Shown: positions 1 through 5,980 of the stretch, in pieces
Layout: every line of letters begins with the position of its first letter
How positions within the stretch are numbered: position 1 is the stretch's first letter
Origin: an uncultured archaeon
GTDB lineage: Archaea; Thermoproteota; CALKCG01; B24
Direction of reading: 5' to 3'
Assembly: GCA_938082915.1 (NCBI GenBank)
Contig: CALKCG010000080.1
Coordinates: 1 to 6,790 of the forward strand
DNA length: 6,790 nucleotides
Notes under the pieces: generated by a model
What the model was told of the DNA's origin: nothing
The model's input: the letters and a program-made list of their open reading frames with translations, nothing else
The model's database searches: none
Program-made: the position numbers and the translations under genes

Positions 1-49
1 TCTTCGAAGGAAAAGTGATGTATGGTTGAAGGACTGACTTTGTAGTTTT

Positions 50-553
50 CTAGGTAGTGAAATGTACCTTGTAGTGTGCAGCTGCCCAGAGGAGTATTCG
101 GACCCTGTAGCCCCAATATTTAAGCATTTTTACTTGAGTCCTGTTCGCCGGGAAGTGATACGTCGTGTTGAAGCCATAGCCCGGAAACATGATGGTAGTT
201 GGTAGTGTGAAATTGTCTAGCCAGAAGCCCTGATGGTCATGCAATTCCAAAGCGTCAAACAACGCGACTTCGTAGAATCCTCCAAGTAGCTCAACCGTGA
301 GGCGATTGGGATTTCGCATAGCGATAGTTATATGAAGCATGTAGTAGCTTGCGGAAGTGTTATTTTCAAGTACGACCTCAACGGGGCTAAGCGTAGTAGC
401 AGTACCTGCTAGAGCCCAGTACAGGGTATTACGTACGTAGTCGCAGAATGCGGAATAAGCTCTAAGCTCAACGATAAACAAGGCAAAGAGCAGTATAAGC
501 AGTTCAGCCTTCCTACGCGGAGTCCAGCCCAATCGAGGGAAGCACATATCCAA
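50..553 (-). CDS. Membrane-anchored protein with LEA14/WHy-like extracellular region, hypothetical
   Basis: This 167-residue protein has a basic N-terminus (RRK at 13-15), one hydrophobic segment at about 17-30 and then a mostly polar region, which suggests a signal anchor with the C-terminal part outside the cell. Residues about 58-140 resemble the LEA-2/WHy fold: an NPN tripeptide at 81-83 follows an alternating hydrophobic strand, and further strand-like segments follow. That assignment is by pattern only. Five possible N-glycosylation sequons (N64, N65, N114, N129, N136) fit an exposed archaeal surface protein. The TTG at 553 is taken as start; ATG at 547 is an equally good alternative. 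Neither has a Shine-Dalgarno sequence, but a TATA-like box lies about 25 bp upstream, so a leaderless transcript is likely. No neighbour is co-directional. Substrate or partner is unknown. Confidence 0.65.
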   Translation of the reverse strand: MDMCFPRLGWTPRRKAELLILLFALFIVELRAYSAFCDYVRNTLYWALAGTATTLSPVEVVLENNTSASYYMLHITIAMRNPNRLTVELLGGFYEVALFDALELHDHQGFWLDNFTLPTTIMFPGYGFNTTYHFPANRTQVKMLKYWGYRVRILLWAAAHYKVHFTT

Positions 554-572
554 TCAGGATACTATCTTCGCT

Positions 573-582
573 CTTATTTATG
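573..582 (-). promoter_or_regulatory. TATA-like box for the minus-strand membrane-protein gene
   Basis: On the minus strand this reads CATAAATAAG. Its centre is about 25 bp from the TTG/ATG start pair at 553/547, which puts transcription initiation almost exactly on the start codon and explains the absence of a ribosome binding site. Assigned by motif and spacing only. Confidence 0.45.
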
Positions 583-747
583 ATTTGGCTTAGTTAAAGG
601 CAGCTTACTAACACAGATTAACATTCTACGATTCATAGTTCCCTTATTTCACTTTTTTCTTCGAAGTAATAACTTCCATTGTCTCTATTTCAAAGGTTAT
701 TAGACAAATTTAGGTTCAATGATAGAAGGGGGCCCCGTAAAGTTTAG

Positions 748-1257
748 ACTTTTATTCCCTTCCAACATACAACTCTTTCATCTGTGGAAGTTTATAAAAA
801 CGAGTGTCATGGAGTCCTGTTAGGCTTTAAACCCACAGACGTATAATCGTTGAATAAGCTATTCCCTTCCAATTGGCAAAAAGAAAGTTTACTGAAGTTA
901 CACCTAACTGGCGGAGAGAACTCAAGATAGTTGAAGTTCTCCCAAAGCTAGTACACCTGCAAAAACTCGGATATTTCCACTCTCACACTCGGTTTAGAAG
1001 CGAGCGAAGCCTACCAGAACTAAGTAAAGAAGACAGAAAATACATGCAAGAAGGGGAAATAGAAATCATAGTAGCCATAAACGACGCTGAGAAAAACATC
1101 CCCTTGAGCAGAATCCAAAAAGAAACTTTCTGGCGTCCTCGGAAACTACCACATTGAAATCACAGGCTTCTACAAAAGGAAGAGAGACGGTAAAATCCTA
1201 CAATACCGCGTCCTATGCCCATGCGTAGTCGAATCCGACTACGCATTCGAACAGTAA
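748..1257 (+). pseudogene. Broken JAMM/MPN+ (Mov34/PAD-1-like) metalloprotease-fold gene
   Basis: Three consecutive segments together read as one JAMM-domain protein. The segment at 748-843 contains VYKNECHGVLLG, with the presumed catalytic Glu codon at 802-804. The segment at about 843-1121 reads IIVE, an in-frame TAA (855-857), then AIPFQLAKRKF and later GYFHSHT with the zinc-ligand His codons at 978 and 984, and SKED with Ser at 1023 and Asp at 1032. The segment at about 1122-1257 reads GVLGNYHIEITGFYK and stops at TAA. The frames run 1, then 0, then 1, so at least one deletion near 843 and one insertion are needed; losing one A from the A5 run at 1117-1121 restores the second junction. 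No credible start codon is visible in the first segment. Intact relatives are Zn-dependent isopeptidases or deubiquitinase-like enzymes. A TTG at 873 opens a 94-codon ORF, but it lacks the catalytic Glu and the C-terminus, so I do not regard it as a real gene. Confidence 0.8.
1221..1246. repeat. Perfect 11-bp inverted repeat with 4-base loop
   Basis: The arms at 1221-1231 (ATGCGTAGTCG) and 1236-1246 are exact reverse complements around the loop AATC. The repeat lies in the last codons of the broken JAMM gene, where it spells VVESDYA. Such a long perfect stem with a tight loop is unlikely by chance in a window this size. It could be a transcription-related hairpin, a transposase recognition hairpin, or a trace of the event that damaged the gene; no T-run follows, so a bacterial-type terminator is not supported. 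Confidence 0.8.
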
Positions 1258-1601
1258 ACAGTTGAATGATATCAGACGTCAAAATCCAAGTCCAAGCCTT
1301 CCACGCCTAACACTCAATCGATAAACGCTCAGCATTCTGGACATGACCACTAGGAGTCCACTATGGACTCAGATAAAAGCAGACGTAACTTTAAAGACGA
1401 TATGTGCTCTTCGCACGGAAGGGGCAACACTTAAAGCCTTCACAAATGCTGCCATTAGGTTGAATAACTAGCGAAATAGAGAGCGTACTTAAAACGTATT
1501 AAAAATCCTCCATAAAAATGGGGAATGTTTAAAGTGTACGTGGGAATAGTATGAGATTTGCTGATGCTACTATTAAGACTTCTAAGGCATATTCCAGTAT
1601 A
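1258..1601. other. Gene-free stretch, possibly with transposon remnants
   Basis: No reading frame here looks like an intact gene. On the plus strand a short frame from ATG 1343 to TAG 1469-1471 contains VTLKTICALRT and then LKAFTNAAIRLNN. This loosely resembles the N-terminus of IS200/IS605-type TnpB proteins (a basic-hydrophobic strand followed by a helix with an Asn-rich end), but it is too short to assign. TATA-like sequences occur near 1495-1505 and 1526-1535 with no convincing gene downstream. A 7-bp inverted repeat lies at 1354-1370. Confidence 0.5.
1354..1370. repeat. 7-bp inverted repeat with 3-base loop
   Basis: GAGTCCA at 1354-1360 and TGGACTC at 1364-1370 are exact reverse complements around CTA. 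The hairpin is immediately upstream of the possible TnpB-like remnant. In IS200/IS605 elements small subterminal hairpins mark the ends, so the position is suggestive, but arms of this length can arise by chance. Confidence 0.55.
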
Positions 1602-1684
1602 AGGCCTCCGACGCTGTATACATAGCAATTTCACCAGATTTATCCTGGGTTTATAGGTGAAGTCTATGACGGCGTCGGAGGCTT
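1602..1684. repeat. Long imperfect inverted repeat / extended stem-loop upstream of the oxidoreductase gene
   Basis: The outer arms 1602-1614 and 1672-1684 pair over 13 positions including one G-U; the core is GCCTCCGACGC against GCGTCGGAGGC. Nested inside are CATAG (1621-1625) with CTATG (1664-1668) and TTCACC (1630-1635) with GGTGAA (1656-1661), leaving a loop of about 20 bases. The three helices are collinear, so the whole 83 bases can fold into one rod with internal bulges. It ends two bases before the TATA-like box of the next gene. Possible meanings are a small structured RNA, a miniature inverted-repeat element, or a regulatory site. I see no K-turn/ACA signature of an H/ACA RNA, no box C/D pair, no tRNA features, and no obvious target-site duplication. 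Confidence 0.7.
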
Positions 1685-1685
1685 A

Positions 1686-1726
1686 GCTTTAAACGTTCAC
1701 ACCGCTATATGATTTGAGGTGGTGAG
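1686..1726 (+). promoter_or_regulatory. TATA-like box and ribosome binding site of the oxidoreductase gene
   Basis: GCTTTAAA at 1686-1693 is a plausible TATA box, placing initiation near 1715. The purine-rich GAGGTGGTGAG at 1716-1726 runs directly into the TTG at 1727. GAGGTG matches the archaeal anti-Shine-Dalgarno with 5 bases of spacing, which supports this TTG as the start. Confidence 0.5.
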
Positions 1727-2758
1727 TTGGATAGGGTTAGATTGGGATTCATAGGGTGTGGTTCCCACTCAACGGAAAACCTATACCCGTGTTTAAGGTA
1801 TTTCACAGATAGAGTAGAGCTTATAGCAACATGCGATATCGACGTTGAAAAAGCGAAGAGAAACGCTAGGTTATTTGGATTCAGCAAGTGGTATAAGGAC
1901 TATAGGCGGATGATTGAGGAGGAGGACTTAGATGGAGTATTCATAGTCGGCCATCCGAACATGCACTACGAAGTTGGGCTTGAATGTCTAAAGGCCGGAA
2001 TCCACATATTCGTAGAGAAGCCTCCGGCGTTAAACTCAGAGCAAGCGTATAGGCTTCTAGAGGCGTCTAGAGAATACGGTAGGTTTGCAATGGTCGCTTT
2101 TATGAAGAGGTTTTCAGTAGGTTATAGACTTGCTAAAACGATTATAAGCAGATTGGAGCAGGGTAGAGTTGCTCACGTATCAACCAAATTCGCTAACGGA
2201 CCATATGGCTCAGTATGGGGTATAGAGCCGCCTGCCAAAGCATATCTGATAGGACAGGCTGTTCATCACTTTGACCTTATAAGATTCTTAGCCGGGGAGG
2301 TTAAAGAAGTCTACGCCAGGTTGTATACGTTAACCGATACTAAGTTTTCATTTTCAATACTCGTGACCTTTGAATATGGTGCAACTGGCATTATGAACCT
2401 CAATTCATGTCAATCCTGGTCTAAAATAGATGAATACGTAGAAGTTACATGCGATGAATCGTTTATATTCATCGACGATATGGCTTCTCAAGTCAAATAC
2501 TACCCGAAGGGATTATGGGTTGAAACAGAGGGCTTTAAAGCTGAAAATCAAGGATATTTTTGGGAAATAAACCACCTACCTTCAGTTGAATATCAGAGCA
2601 GGTATATTAGAGGGTACTACGGGGAGATAGAGCACTTTATAGAATCCATTTTAAAGAATAGTCCTCCAAAGCCAGATGTAGAAGACGGGTTTAAAGCCCT
2701 TAAACTTGCTGAAGCCGTATGGGAGAGCGTTTGCGAGGGAAGAGCTGTAAAAGTCTAA
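1727..2758 (+). CDS. Gfo/Idh/MocA-family NAD(P)-dependent oxidoreductase
   Basis: This 343-residue protein has the length and two-domain layout of the family. The N-terminal Rossmann domain starts with GFIGCGSHS (7-15), the dinucleotide-binding glycine loop, and carries CDID at 36-39 at the end of strand 2, where the Asp would contact the ribose. EKP at 97-99 holds the catalytic Lys98. The C-terminal alpha/beta domain contains GQAVHHFDLIRFLAG (176-190); H180 and D183 match the conserved HxxD. Members oxidise or reduce sugars, inositols and related polyols using NAD(P) in the cytoplasm; the substrate cannot be told from sequence. Start is TTG with a good ribosome binding site, and the Rossmann motif begins within seven residues, so no upstream extension is needed. 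The gene ends in tandem stops TAATAG. It seems to stand alone, since the next gene has its own promoter-like box. Confidence 0.93.
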   Translation: MDRVRLGFIGCGSHSTENLYPCLRYFTDRVELIATCDIDVEKAKRNARLFGFSKWYKDYRRMIEEEDLDGVFIVGHPNMHYEVGLECLKAGIHIFVEKPPALNSEQAYRLLEASREYGRFAMVAFMKRFSVGYRLAKTIISRLEQGRVAHVSTKFANGPYGSVWGIEPPAKAYLIGQAVHHFDLIRFLAGEVKEVYARLYTLTDTKFSFSILVTFEYGATGIMNLNSCQSWSKIDEYVEVTCDESFIFIDDMASQVKYYPKGLWVETEGFKAENQGYFWEINHLPSVEYQSRYIRGYYGEIEHFIESILKNSPPKPDVEDGFKALKLAEAVWESVCEGRAVKV

Positions 2759-2772
2759 TAGCCTTCTCTCAA

Positions 2773-2782
2773 TTATTTTAAA
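2773..2782 (+). promoter_or_regulatory. TATA-like box of the THUMP gene
   Basis: TTATTTTAAA is centred about 29 bp before the GTG at 2807. Initiation would fall at about 2803-2807, giving a leaderless or nearly leaderless transcript, and no Shine-Dalgarno sequence precedes the GTG. Confidence 0.5.
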
Positions 2783-2806
2783 GGTAGACAGCGCAAGTAT
2801 AGTTAG

Positions 2807-3334
2807 GTGTCTGGTTTGGTTTACGTGATAGTGGTCTGCGAAAGAGGTGAGGCCTTCACAGCTTTAAGGGAGATCAGCGATTTAGGCGAGTTTAAAGAAA
2901 CGGGTTTCAGAGATGTTTTACAAGGTCAAGTTGAAGATTTAGAAACATTTTTAGAAGAAATCACCAAGAGGCAGTCTACAACTATAAGCCGTGTGATACC
3001 GGTAGAGGAATTCTTCAGGTTTAAACCCGAGAATCTACTGGAAATATTAAAGGAGAAGATTAGAATTCTAGTAGATAGGATTAAAGAAGGTGAAAGCTTT
3101 TGCGTAAGAGTTGAACGTAGAGGGTTTAAAGGAGCGATCTCCAGCAGTGAATTGGAGAGGGGCTTGGGAGGATACATATGGCAGCTTTTGAAAGATAAGT
3201 ATGGAAAACCTCCAAAGGTGGATTTAACAAACCCAGACAAACTGATTTCTATTCAAACCGTAGGCGGAGTATGTGGAATAGCCTTAATAGATCGAAGACT
3301 TAGAGAGAAATACCCAGTTGTTAGAGTCAAGTAG
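2807..3334 (+). CDS. Small THUMP-domain RNA-binding protein (COG1818/Tan1-like)
   Basis: The product has 175 residues. The N-terminal half (1-60) is a short alpha/beta region, and the C-terminal half (about 61-162) has the features of a THUMP domain: SRVIPVEEFF, then a helix (ENLLEILKEKIRILVDRI), a strand FCVRVERRGFKG (98-109), another helix with LERGLGGYIW, then VDLTNPDKLISIQTVGG and a final strand GIALI (157-161). No methyltransferase or thiouridylase domain is attached, as in archaeal stand-alone THUMP proteins and yeast Tan1, which helps the acetyltransferase that makes N4-acetylcytidine in tRNA. A similar tRNA-binding adaptor role is inferred here from the family. The GTG start fits a TATA-like box about 29 bp upstream; internal TTG 2816 or GTG 2825 are possible alternatives. 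The downstream gene is convergent, 80 bp away. Confidence 0.88.
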   Translation: MSGLVYVIVVCERGEAFTALREISDLGEFKETGFRDVLQGQVEDLETFLEEITKRQSTTISRVIPVEEFFRFKPENLLEILKEKIRILVDRIKEGESFCVRVERRGFKGAISSSELERGLGGYIWQLLKDKYGKPPKVDLTNPDKLISIQTVGGVCGIALIDRRLREKYPVVRVK

Positions 3335-3414
3335 AGGAAGAGTCTACCGCTTAAAACTTAACATTTTACTGACGGCAAAATCCAAAATTGAGAAATAAAG
3401 TATTGTTGGATAAA

Positions 3415-3903
3415 TTAAAGCTTATAACCTATCTTCCTTAAAAATCTCTTTCTCTCTTCAATATCCTTCTCTTCTTCAACACCCTTTGTTTTAAAGCCGT
3501 CTACAACTCCCAATATCCCTCTACCCTGATCTGTTTCGGCTACTATCACCTGTAAAGGATTAGCCGTAGATGCTATTATTCTACAGACTTCTGGAACATG
3601 TTTAATAGCATTTAACACGTTTACCGGATATGCCTCTTTAAGATATATGATGAAAACGTGGCCGCAGCCCATTTTCAAAGCATTGTCTATCGCAAGTTTC
3701 TTCAATTCATCGTCGTTACCGCTCGCTCTAACAAGGCATGGTCCACTAGCCTCGTTGAAAGCCAATCCGAATTTTACAGTTGGAACAGAGTTGACTAAAG
3801 CCTCATGTAGATCTTCAACCGTCTTTATAAAGTGTGCTTGTCCAATTATAATGTTCACGTTCTTCGGGACATCCAACGGTACAACTTCAATCTTTAACTC
3901 CAA
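3415..3903 (-). CDS. Adenosine-specific kinase family protein (COG1839)
   Basis: The 162-residue protein matches the whole length of the compact archaeal/thermophile family annotated as adenosine-specific kinase. Recognisable blocks are IIIGQAHFIKTVEDL (18-32), KFGLAFNEASGPCLVR (44-59), GHVFIIYLKEAYPVNVLNAI (81-100), CRIIASTANPLQVIVAETDQ (107-126) and GRGILGVVDG (127-136), followed by a charged tail. Structures of relatives bind adenosine nucleotides. The name comes from limited biochemistry, so treat it as a nucleotide-binding protein with a probable role in adenosine or AMP handling in the cytosol. The TTG start is well supported by GAGGTG seven bases upstream and by alignment of the first conserved block near the N-terminus. 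It is transcribed towards the THUMP gene and away from the DedA gene. Confidence 0.92.
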   Translation of the reverse strand: MELKIEVVPLDVPKNVNIIIGQAHFIKTVEDLHEALVNSVPTVKFGLAFNEASGPCLVRASGNDDELKKLAIDNALKMGCGHVFIIYLKEAYPVNVLNAIKHVPEVCRIIASTANPLQVIVAETDQGRGILGVVDGFKTKGVEEEKDIEERKRFLRKIGYKL

Positions 3904-3910
3904 AACTAGA

Positions 3911-3950
3911 CACCTCTAATATACCAATTCCAGATAGACATATTAAAAAT
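3911..3950 (-). promoter_or_regulatory. Ribosome binding site and TATA-like box of the adenosine-specific kinase gene
   Basis: Read on the minus strand, GAGGTG (3911-3916) lies seven bases before the TTG start at 3903, a strong archaeal Shine-Dalgarno match. ATTTTTAATA (3941-3950) is a TATA-like box that would start transcription around 3920, leaving a short leader that contains the Shine-Dalgarno sequence. Unlike several other genes in the window, this one is not leaderless. Confidence 0.5.
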
Positions 3951-4013
3951 TGTTTCCGTCGAGGAAAACAGCGTTTGACCAATTGCAGGTACATAGGGGA
4001 AGAAGAGGGATAC

Positions 4014-4115
4014 ATGCGTATAGAAGTGTTAAAGAAGTGCGAGCTTAAGATAAGCTTAAGAGTACCTATGCCTACAGTTTTTCCAGATTTATTGGGCGGT
4101 ATTTTTGAACTTTAA
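4014..4115 (+). CDS. Candidate 33-codon ORF overlapping the DedA gene start
   Basis: An ATG at 4014, preceded by a purine-rich stretch with GAGGGA (4005-4010), opens a frame of 33 codons that ends with TAA 4113-4115. It overlaps the TTG start of the DedA-like gene (4105) by 11 bases in another frame. The product is basic at its N-terminus and hydrophobic later, and contains VPMPTVFPDLLGG. I recognise no family. It could be a small protein translationally coupled to the membrane protein, a leader peptide, or chance. Its Shine-Dalgarno match is better than that of the downstream gene, which is the main reason to list it. Confidence 0.3.
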   Translation: MRIEVLKKCELKISLRVPMPTVFPDLLGGIFEL

Positions 4116-4791
4116 GGTTAAACTGCTATTGATACTGCTGATAGTGGGGATTATAGGGCTAGGCATTAGAGCAACGTATAGAGATGTTGAGAACTTTCTA
4201 ATCTACGGTTCCCCATTGTATAGAGGGTTTGGCATATTCATACTATGCTTCATAGGAAGTGCTTCCCCAATTATTCCAATACCCTATACAGCCATAATCT
4301 TAGTATTAGCTACATCCATACCGAGCCTCAACTTAGTTGAAGTAGCGGTATGGGGAGGTTTGGGTTCAGGATTGGGACAAACTACGAGTTGGATCGTTGG
4401 TAAGTATCTGGGTAGGGGCGTTAAATCACCCAAGTATAAGAATAGGCTTAGAGTTCTATCTGCTTTAACTAGGAAGTACGGTGTAATTGTTTCTTTCACA
4501 GTGTTTGTATTCGCACTTACACCCCTGCCAGACAGCATTCTATTCATAATTTTGGGAACTATAAACTATAATCTAATATACGTACTGGTGCCAGCTATAC
4601 TGGGCAAGACTGCTATGATCTACATCATCGTTTTATTCGGCAAAATCGTAGGTGAACGGCTACCCTTCTGGTTCTCCCTTCTCCTAACGATACTTCTCAC
4701 CGTCGTATTCATAGCTATCGTTGAATTCATAGATTGGGAGAAGCTGACTAAATACGTTAAAACTCCCCCTGAAAGGATATGGCAATATTAA
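4105..4791 (+). CDS. DedA/VTT-domain (SNARE-associated type) membrane protein
   Basis: This 228-residue protein is very hydrophobic, with membrane segments at about 5-22, 42-70 (probably re-entrant), 77-99, 126-150, 156-179 and 189-208. The VTT signature is visible: GSASPIIPIPYT (51-62) as the proline-rich re-entrant entry, a Gly-rich helix GGLGSGLGQTTSWIVGKYLG (84-103), and FALTPLPDS (136-144) forming the second re-entrant region. Relatives are membrane proteins linked to lipid scrambling/flipping and proton-dependent membrane homeostasis in bacteria and eukaryotes; the archaeal role is not established. The basic loop at 104-124 is probably cytosolic. The TTG at 4105 has no clear Shine-Dalgarno sequence; the open frame reaches back only to 4054 and contains no other usable start. 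It may depend on translation of the overlapping small ORF. It ends 38 bp from the convergent URO-D-like gene. Confidence 0.88.
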   Translation: MNFKVKLLLILLIVGIIGLGIRATYRDVENFLIYGSPLYRGFGIFILCFIGSASPIIPIPYTAIILVLATSIPSLNLVEVAVWGGLGSGLGQTTSWIVGKYLGRGVKSPKYKNRLRVLSALTRKYGVIVSFTVFVFALTPLPDSILFIILGTINYNLIYVLVPAILGKTAMIYIIVLFGKIVGERLPFWFSLLLTILLTVVFIAIVEFIDWEKLTKYVKTPPERIWQY

Positions 4792-4829
4792 AGTATTATC
4801 TATGCTGGCGGTCTTCCTAAGTGATATGT

Positions 4830-5897
4830 TTACTTTATCTGTATAGGTAGACCCCCATAATTCCATATCACCTTAGTGACGACCTCTATACCCTTCTTGA
4901 AATGGTCCGGATGTGTGTCTTCAGTTATACTTATGATGTATCCGAAGCCTGGAGCCATCTCCTTTAGAAGATTTTTCGTGTACAATTCTATCTCCTCTCT
5001 ACTCCTCAGGAAGACTTCTTCTGGGAAGTTCATCCATATGACTTTGTCCTTCCAGGCTTTTCTAGCCTCTACTACAGGTAAATCTCCCATCGGGGGTGGG
5101 GTGAAGGCTTCAATAGCATCCAGCTTCGTCTTAGCTATAAGTTCTTTTAGAACTTTAAGTCTACCATCCATATGCGATATGACGTATTTCCCTTGGTTTT
5201 TCAATATTTCCGCATATTTGTTATAGTATGGTAGGCAGTACTTCTCAAAAAGCTTTGGAGAAATCATTTTTCCATCAATATTGTCACCTATTCGAACTAT
5301 TTTAGCTGGAGATTTAGCTATGATAGAGTACATCTCCACGTATTTCTCATCTAAAGCCTTTATGAGTTCATCTATTCTATCCATATGCTTCATCTGCATT
5401 AGAGCGAAATTTCGAAAACCCATAAAGTTTACTATTATCTTCATCAGCGGAGTATAATCGCCACCTACCGTAACTATGCCATCGTCTTCAAGTTCTTCTT
5501 CAAGTTGCGTGTAAACCTCGTATTGAGGCTCATAAACGGTATCTTCAACGATAAACTTGACAACACCTATGTCTTCAACCTTCTTTATCGGGTGTTCGAC
5601 AATCCAAGAGCCCTGTCCTTTAAACTGGAAAGTTAAACCAATTCTATACTTAGAGTATACTTCGCCTATAGGCGTACGGTAAACTACATACGTGTAATCT
5701 CCAACGGTTTTAGACTCCACTTTAACGTTAGGCGTATAAGATCTAAAAACGCTACAGCGGACGTCTAAACCCAAACCCATGTTGCGCATTCTACGTTCAA
5801 AACTCCCCCTAGGGAGATGGTTTGAGTATATGAGCCAAGGTATTCTATCGGCAACTTCTCCCTTCAAAGTCGAGTAAACTCTTTCGGCCACATCCAT
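4830..5897 (-). CDS. Uroporphyrinogen decarboxylase (URO-D) superfamily protein, MtaA/CmuA-like
   Basis: The 355-residue protein has the length and TIM-barrel pattern of the superfamily. The N-terminus has the typical ERVYSTLKGEVADRIPW (5-21). Later come YRTPIGEV (73-80), GGDYTPLMKIIVNFMGF (145-161), RIGDNIDG (202-209), ISHMDGRLKVLKELI (240-254) and IEAFTPPPMGDL (262-273). In the corrinoid methyltransferase branch (MtaA, CmuA) zinc is held by HxC plus a later Cys; here the corresponding site reads H242-M-D244-G, and GYIISITEDTHPD near the C-terminus has no Cys. A true haem-pathway decarboxylase is unlikely, because it is divergent and no haem genes are nearby. An orphan methyl-transfer or related enzyme is the best guess. 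ATG 5897 has no Shine-Dalgarno sequence but has a TATA-like box about 34 bp upstream. It is divergent from fen and convergent with the DedA-like gene. Confidence 0.87.
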   Translation of the reverse strand: MDVAERVYSTLKGEVADRIPWLIYSNHLPRGSFERRMRNMGLGLDVRCSVFRSYTPNVKVESKTVGDYTYVVYRTPIGEVYSKYRIGLTFQFKGQGSWIVEHPIKKVEDIGVVKFIVEDTVYEPQYEVYTQLEEELEDDGIVTVGGDYTPLMKIIVNFMGFRNFALMQMKHMDRIDELIKALDEKYVEMYSIIAKSPAKIVRIGDNIDGKMISPKLFEKYCLPYYNKYAEILKNQGKYVISHMDGRLKVLKELIAKTKLDAIEAFTPPPMGDLPVVEARKAWKDKVIWMNFPEEVFLRSREEIELYTKNLLKEMAPGFGYIISITEDTHPDHFKKGIEVVTKVIWNYGGLPIQIK

Positions 5898-5926
5898 AAG
5901 ATATCTGACGTTATTATGGAGAATGC

Positions 5927-5936
5927 TATTTAAAAG
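5927..5936 (-). promoter_or_regulatory. TATA-like box of the URO-D-like gene
   Basis: On the minus strand this reads CTTTTAAATA, preceded by an A-rich stretch. Initiation would be near 5905, leaving a leader of only about eight bases before ATG 5897. It shares a 112-bp intergenic region with the divergent fen promoter. Confidence 0.55.
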
Positions 5937-5971
5937 TTTTTAATAATGGAACTGCAGATCATTGACGTAAC

Positions 5972-5980
5972 GCTTTTAAG
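5972..5980 (+). promoter_or_regulatory. TATA-like box of fen
   Basis: GCTTTTAAG follows GTAAC, which could serve as a BRE-like element. The predicted initiation site near 6002 leaves about eight bases before the TTG at 6010, matching the lack of a ribosome binding site there. Confidence 0.55.

Noticed and set aside
1..666. 9-bp repeat TCTTCGAAG at 1-9 and 658-666 flanking the minus-strand gene
   Set aside because: It contains an 8-bp palindrome, and a 9-mer match at this distance is expected by chance in the window.
873..1157. 94-codon TTG-started ORF as an independent gene
   Set aside because: It is the middle piece of the JAMM pseudogene. The homologous sequence continues upstream and downstream in another frame, and there is no ribosome site or promoter at the right distance.
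1551..1625. 24-codon ORF running into the left arm of the long stem-loop
   Set aside because: It has no ribosome site, no family resemblance, and ends inside the inverted repeat.
1705..1887. Minus-strand ORF of 60 codons
   Set aside because: It lies opposite the start of the well-supported oxidoreductase gene and has no protein-family features; it is a shadow frame.
2926..3240. Minus-strand ORF of 104 codons
   Set aside because: It is antisense to the THUMP gene, and its composition is what the complement of that gene produces.
3647..3919. Plus-strand ORF of 90 codons
   Set aside because: It is antisense to the adenosine-specific kinase gene, which is recognisable over its entire length.
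4876..5226. Plus-strand ORF of 116 codons
   Set aside because: It is antisense to the URO-D-like gene and Ser-rich in a way typical of shadow frames.
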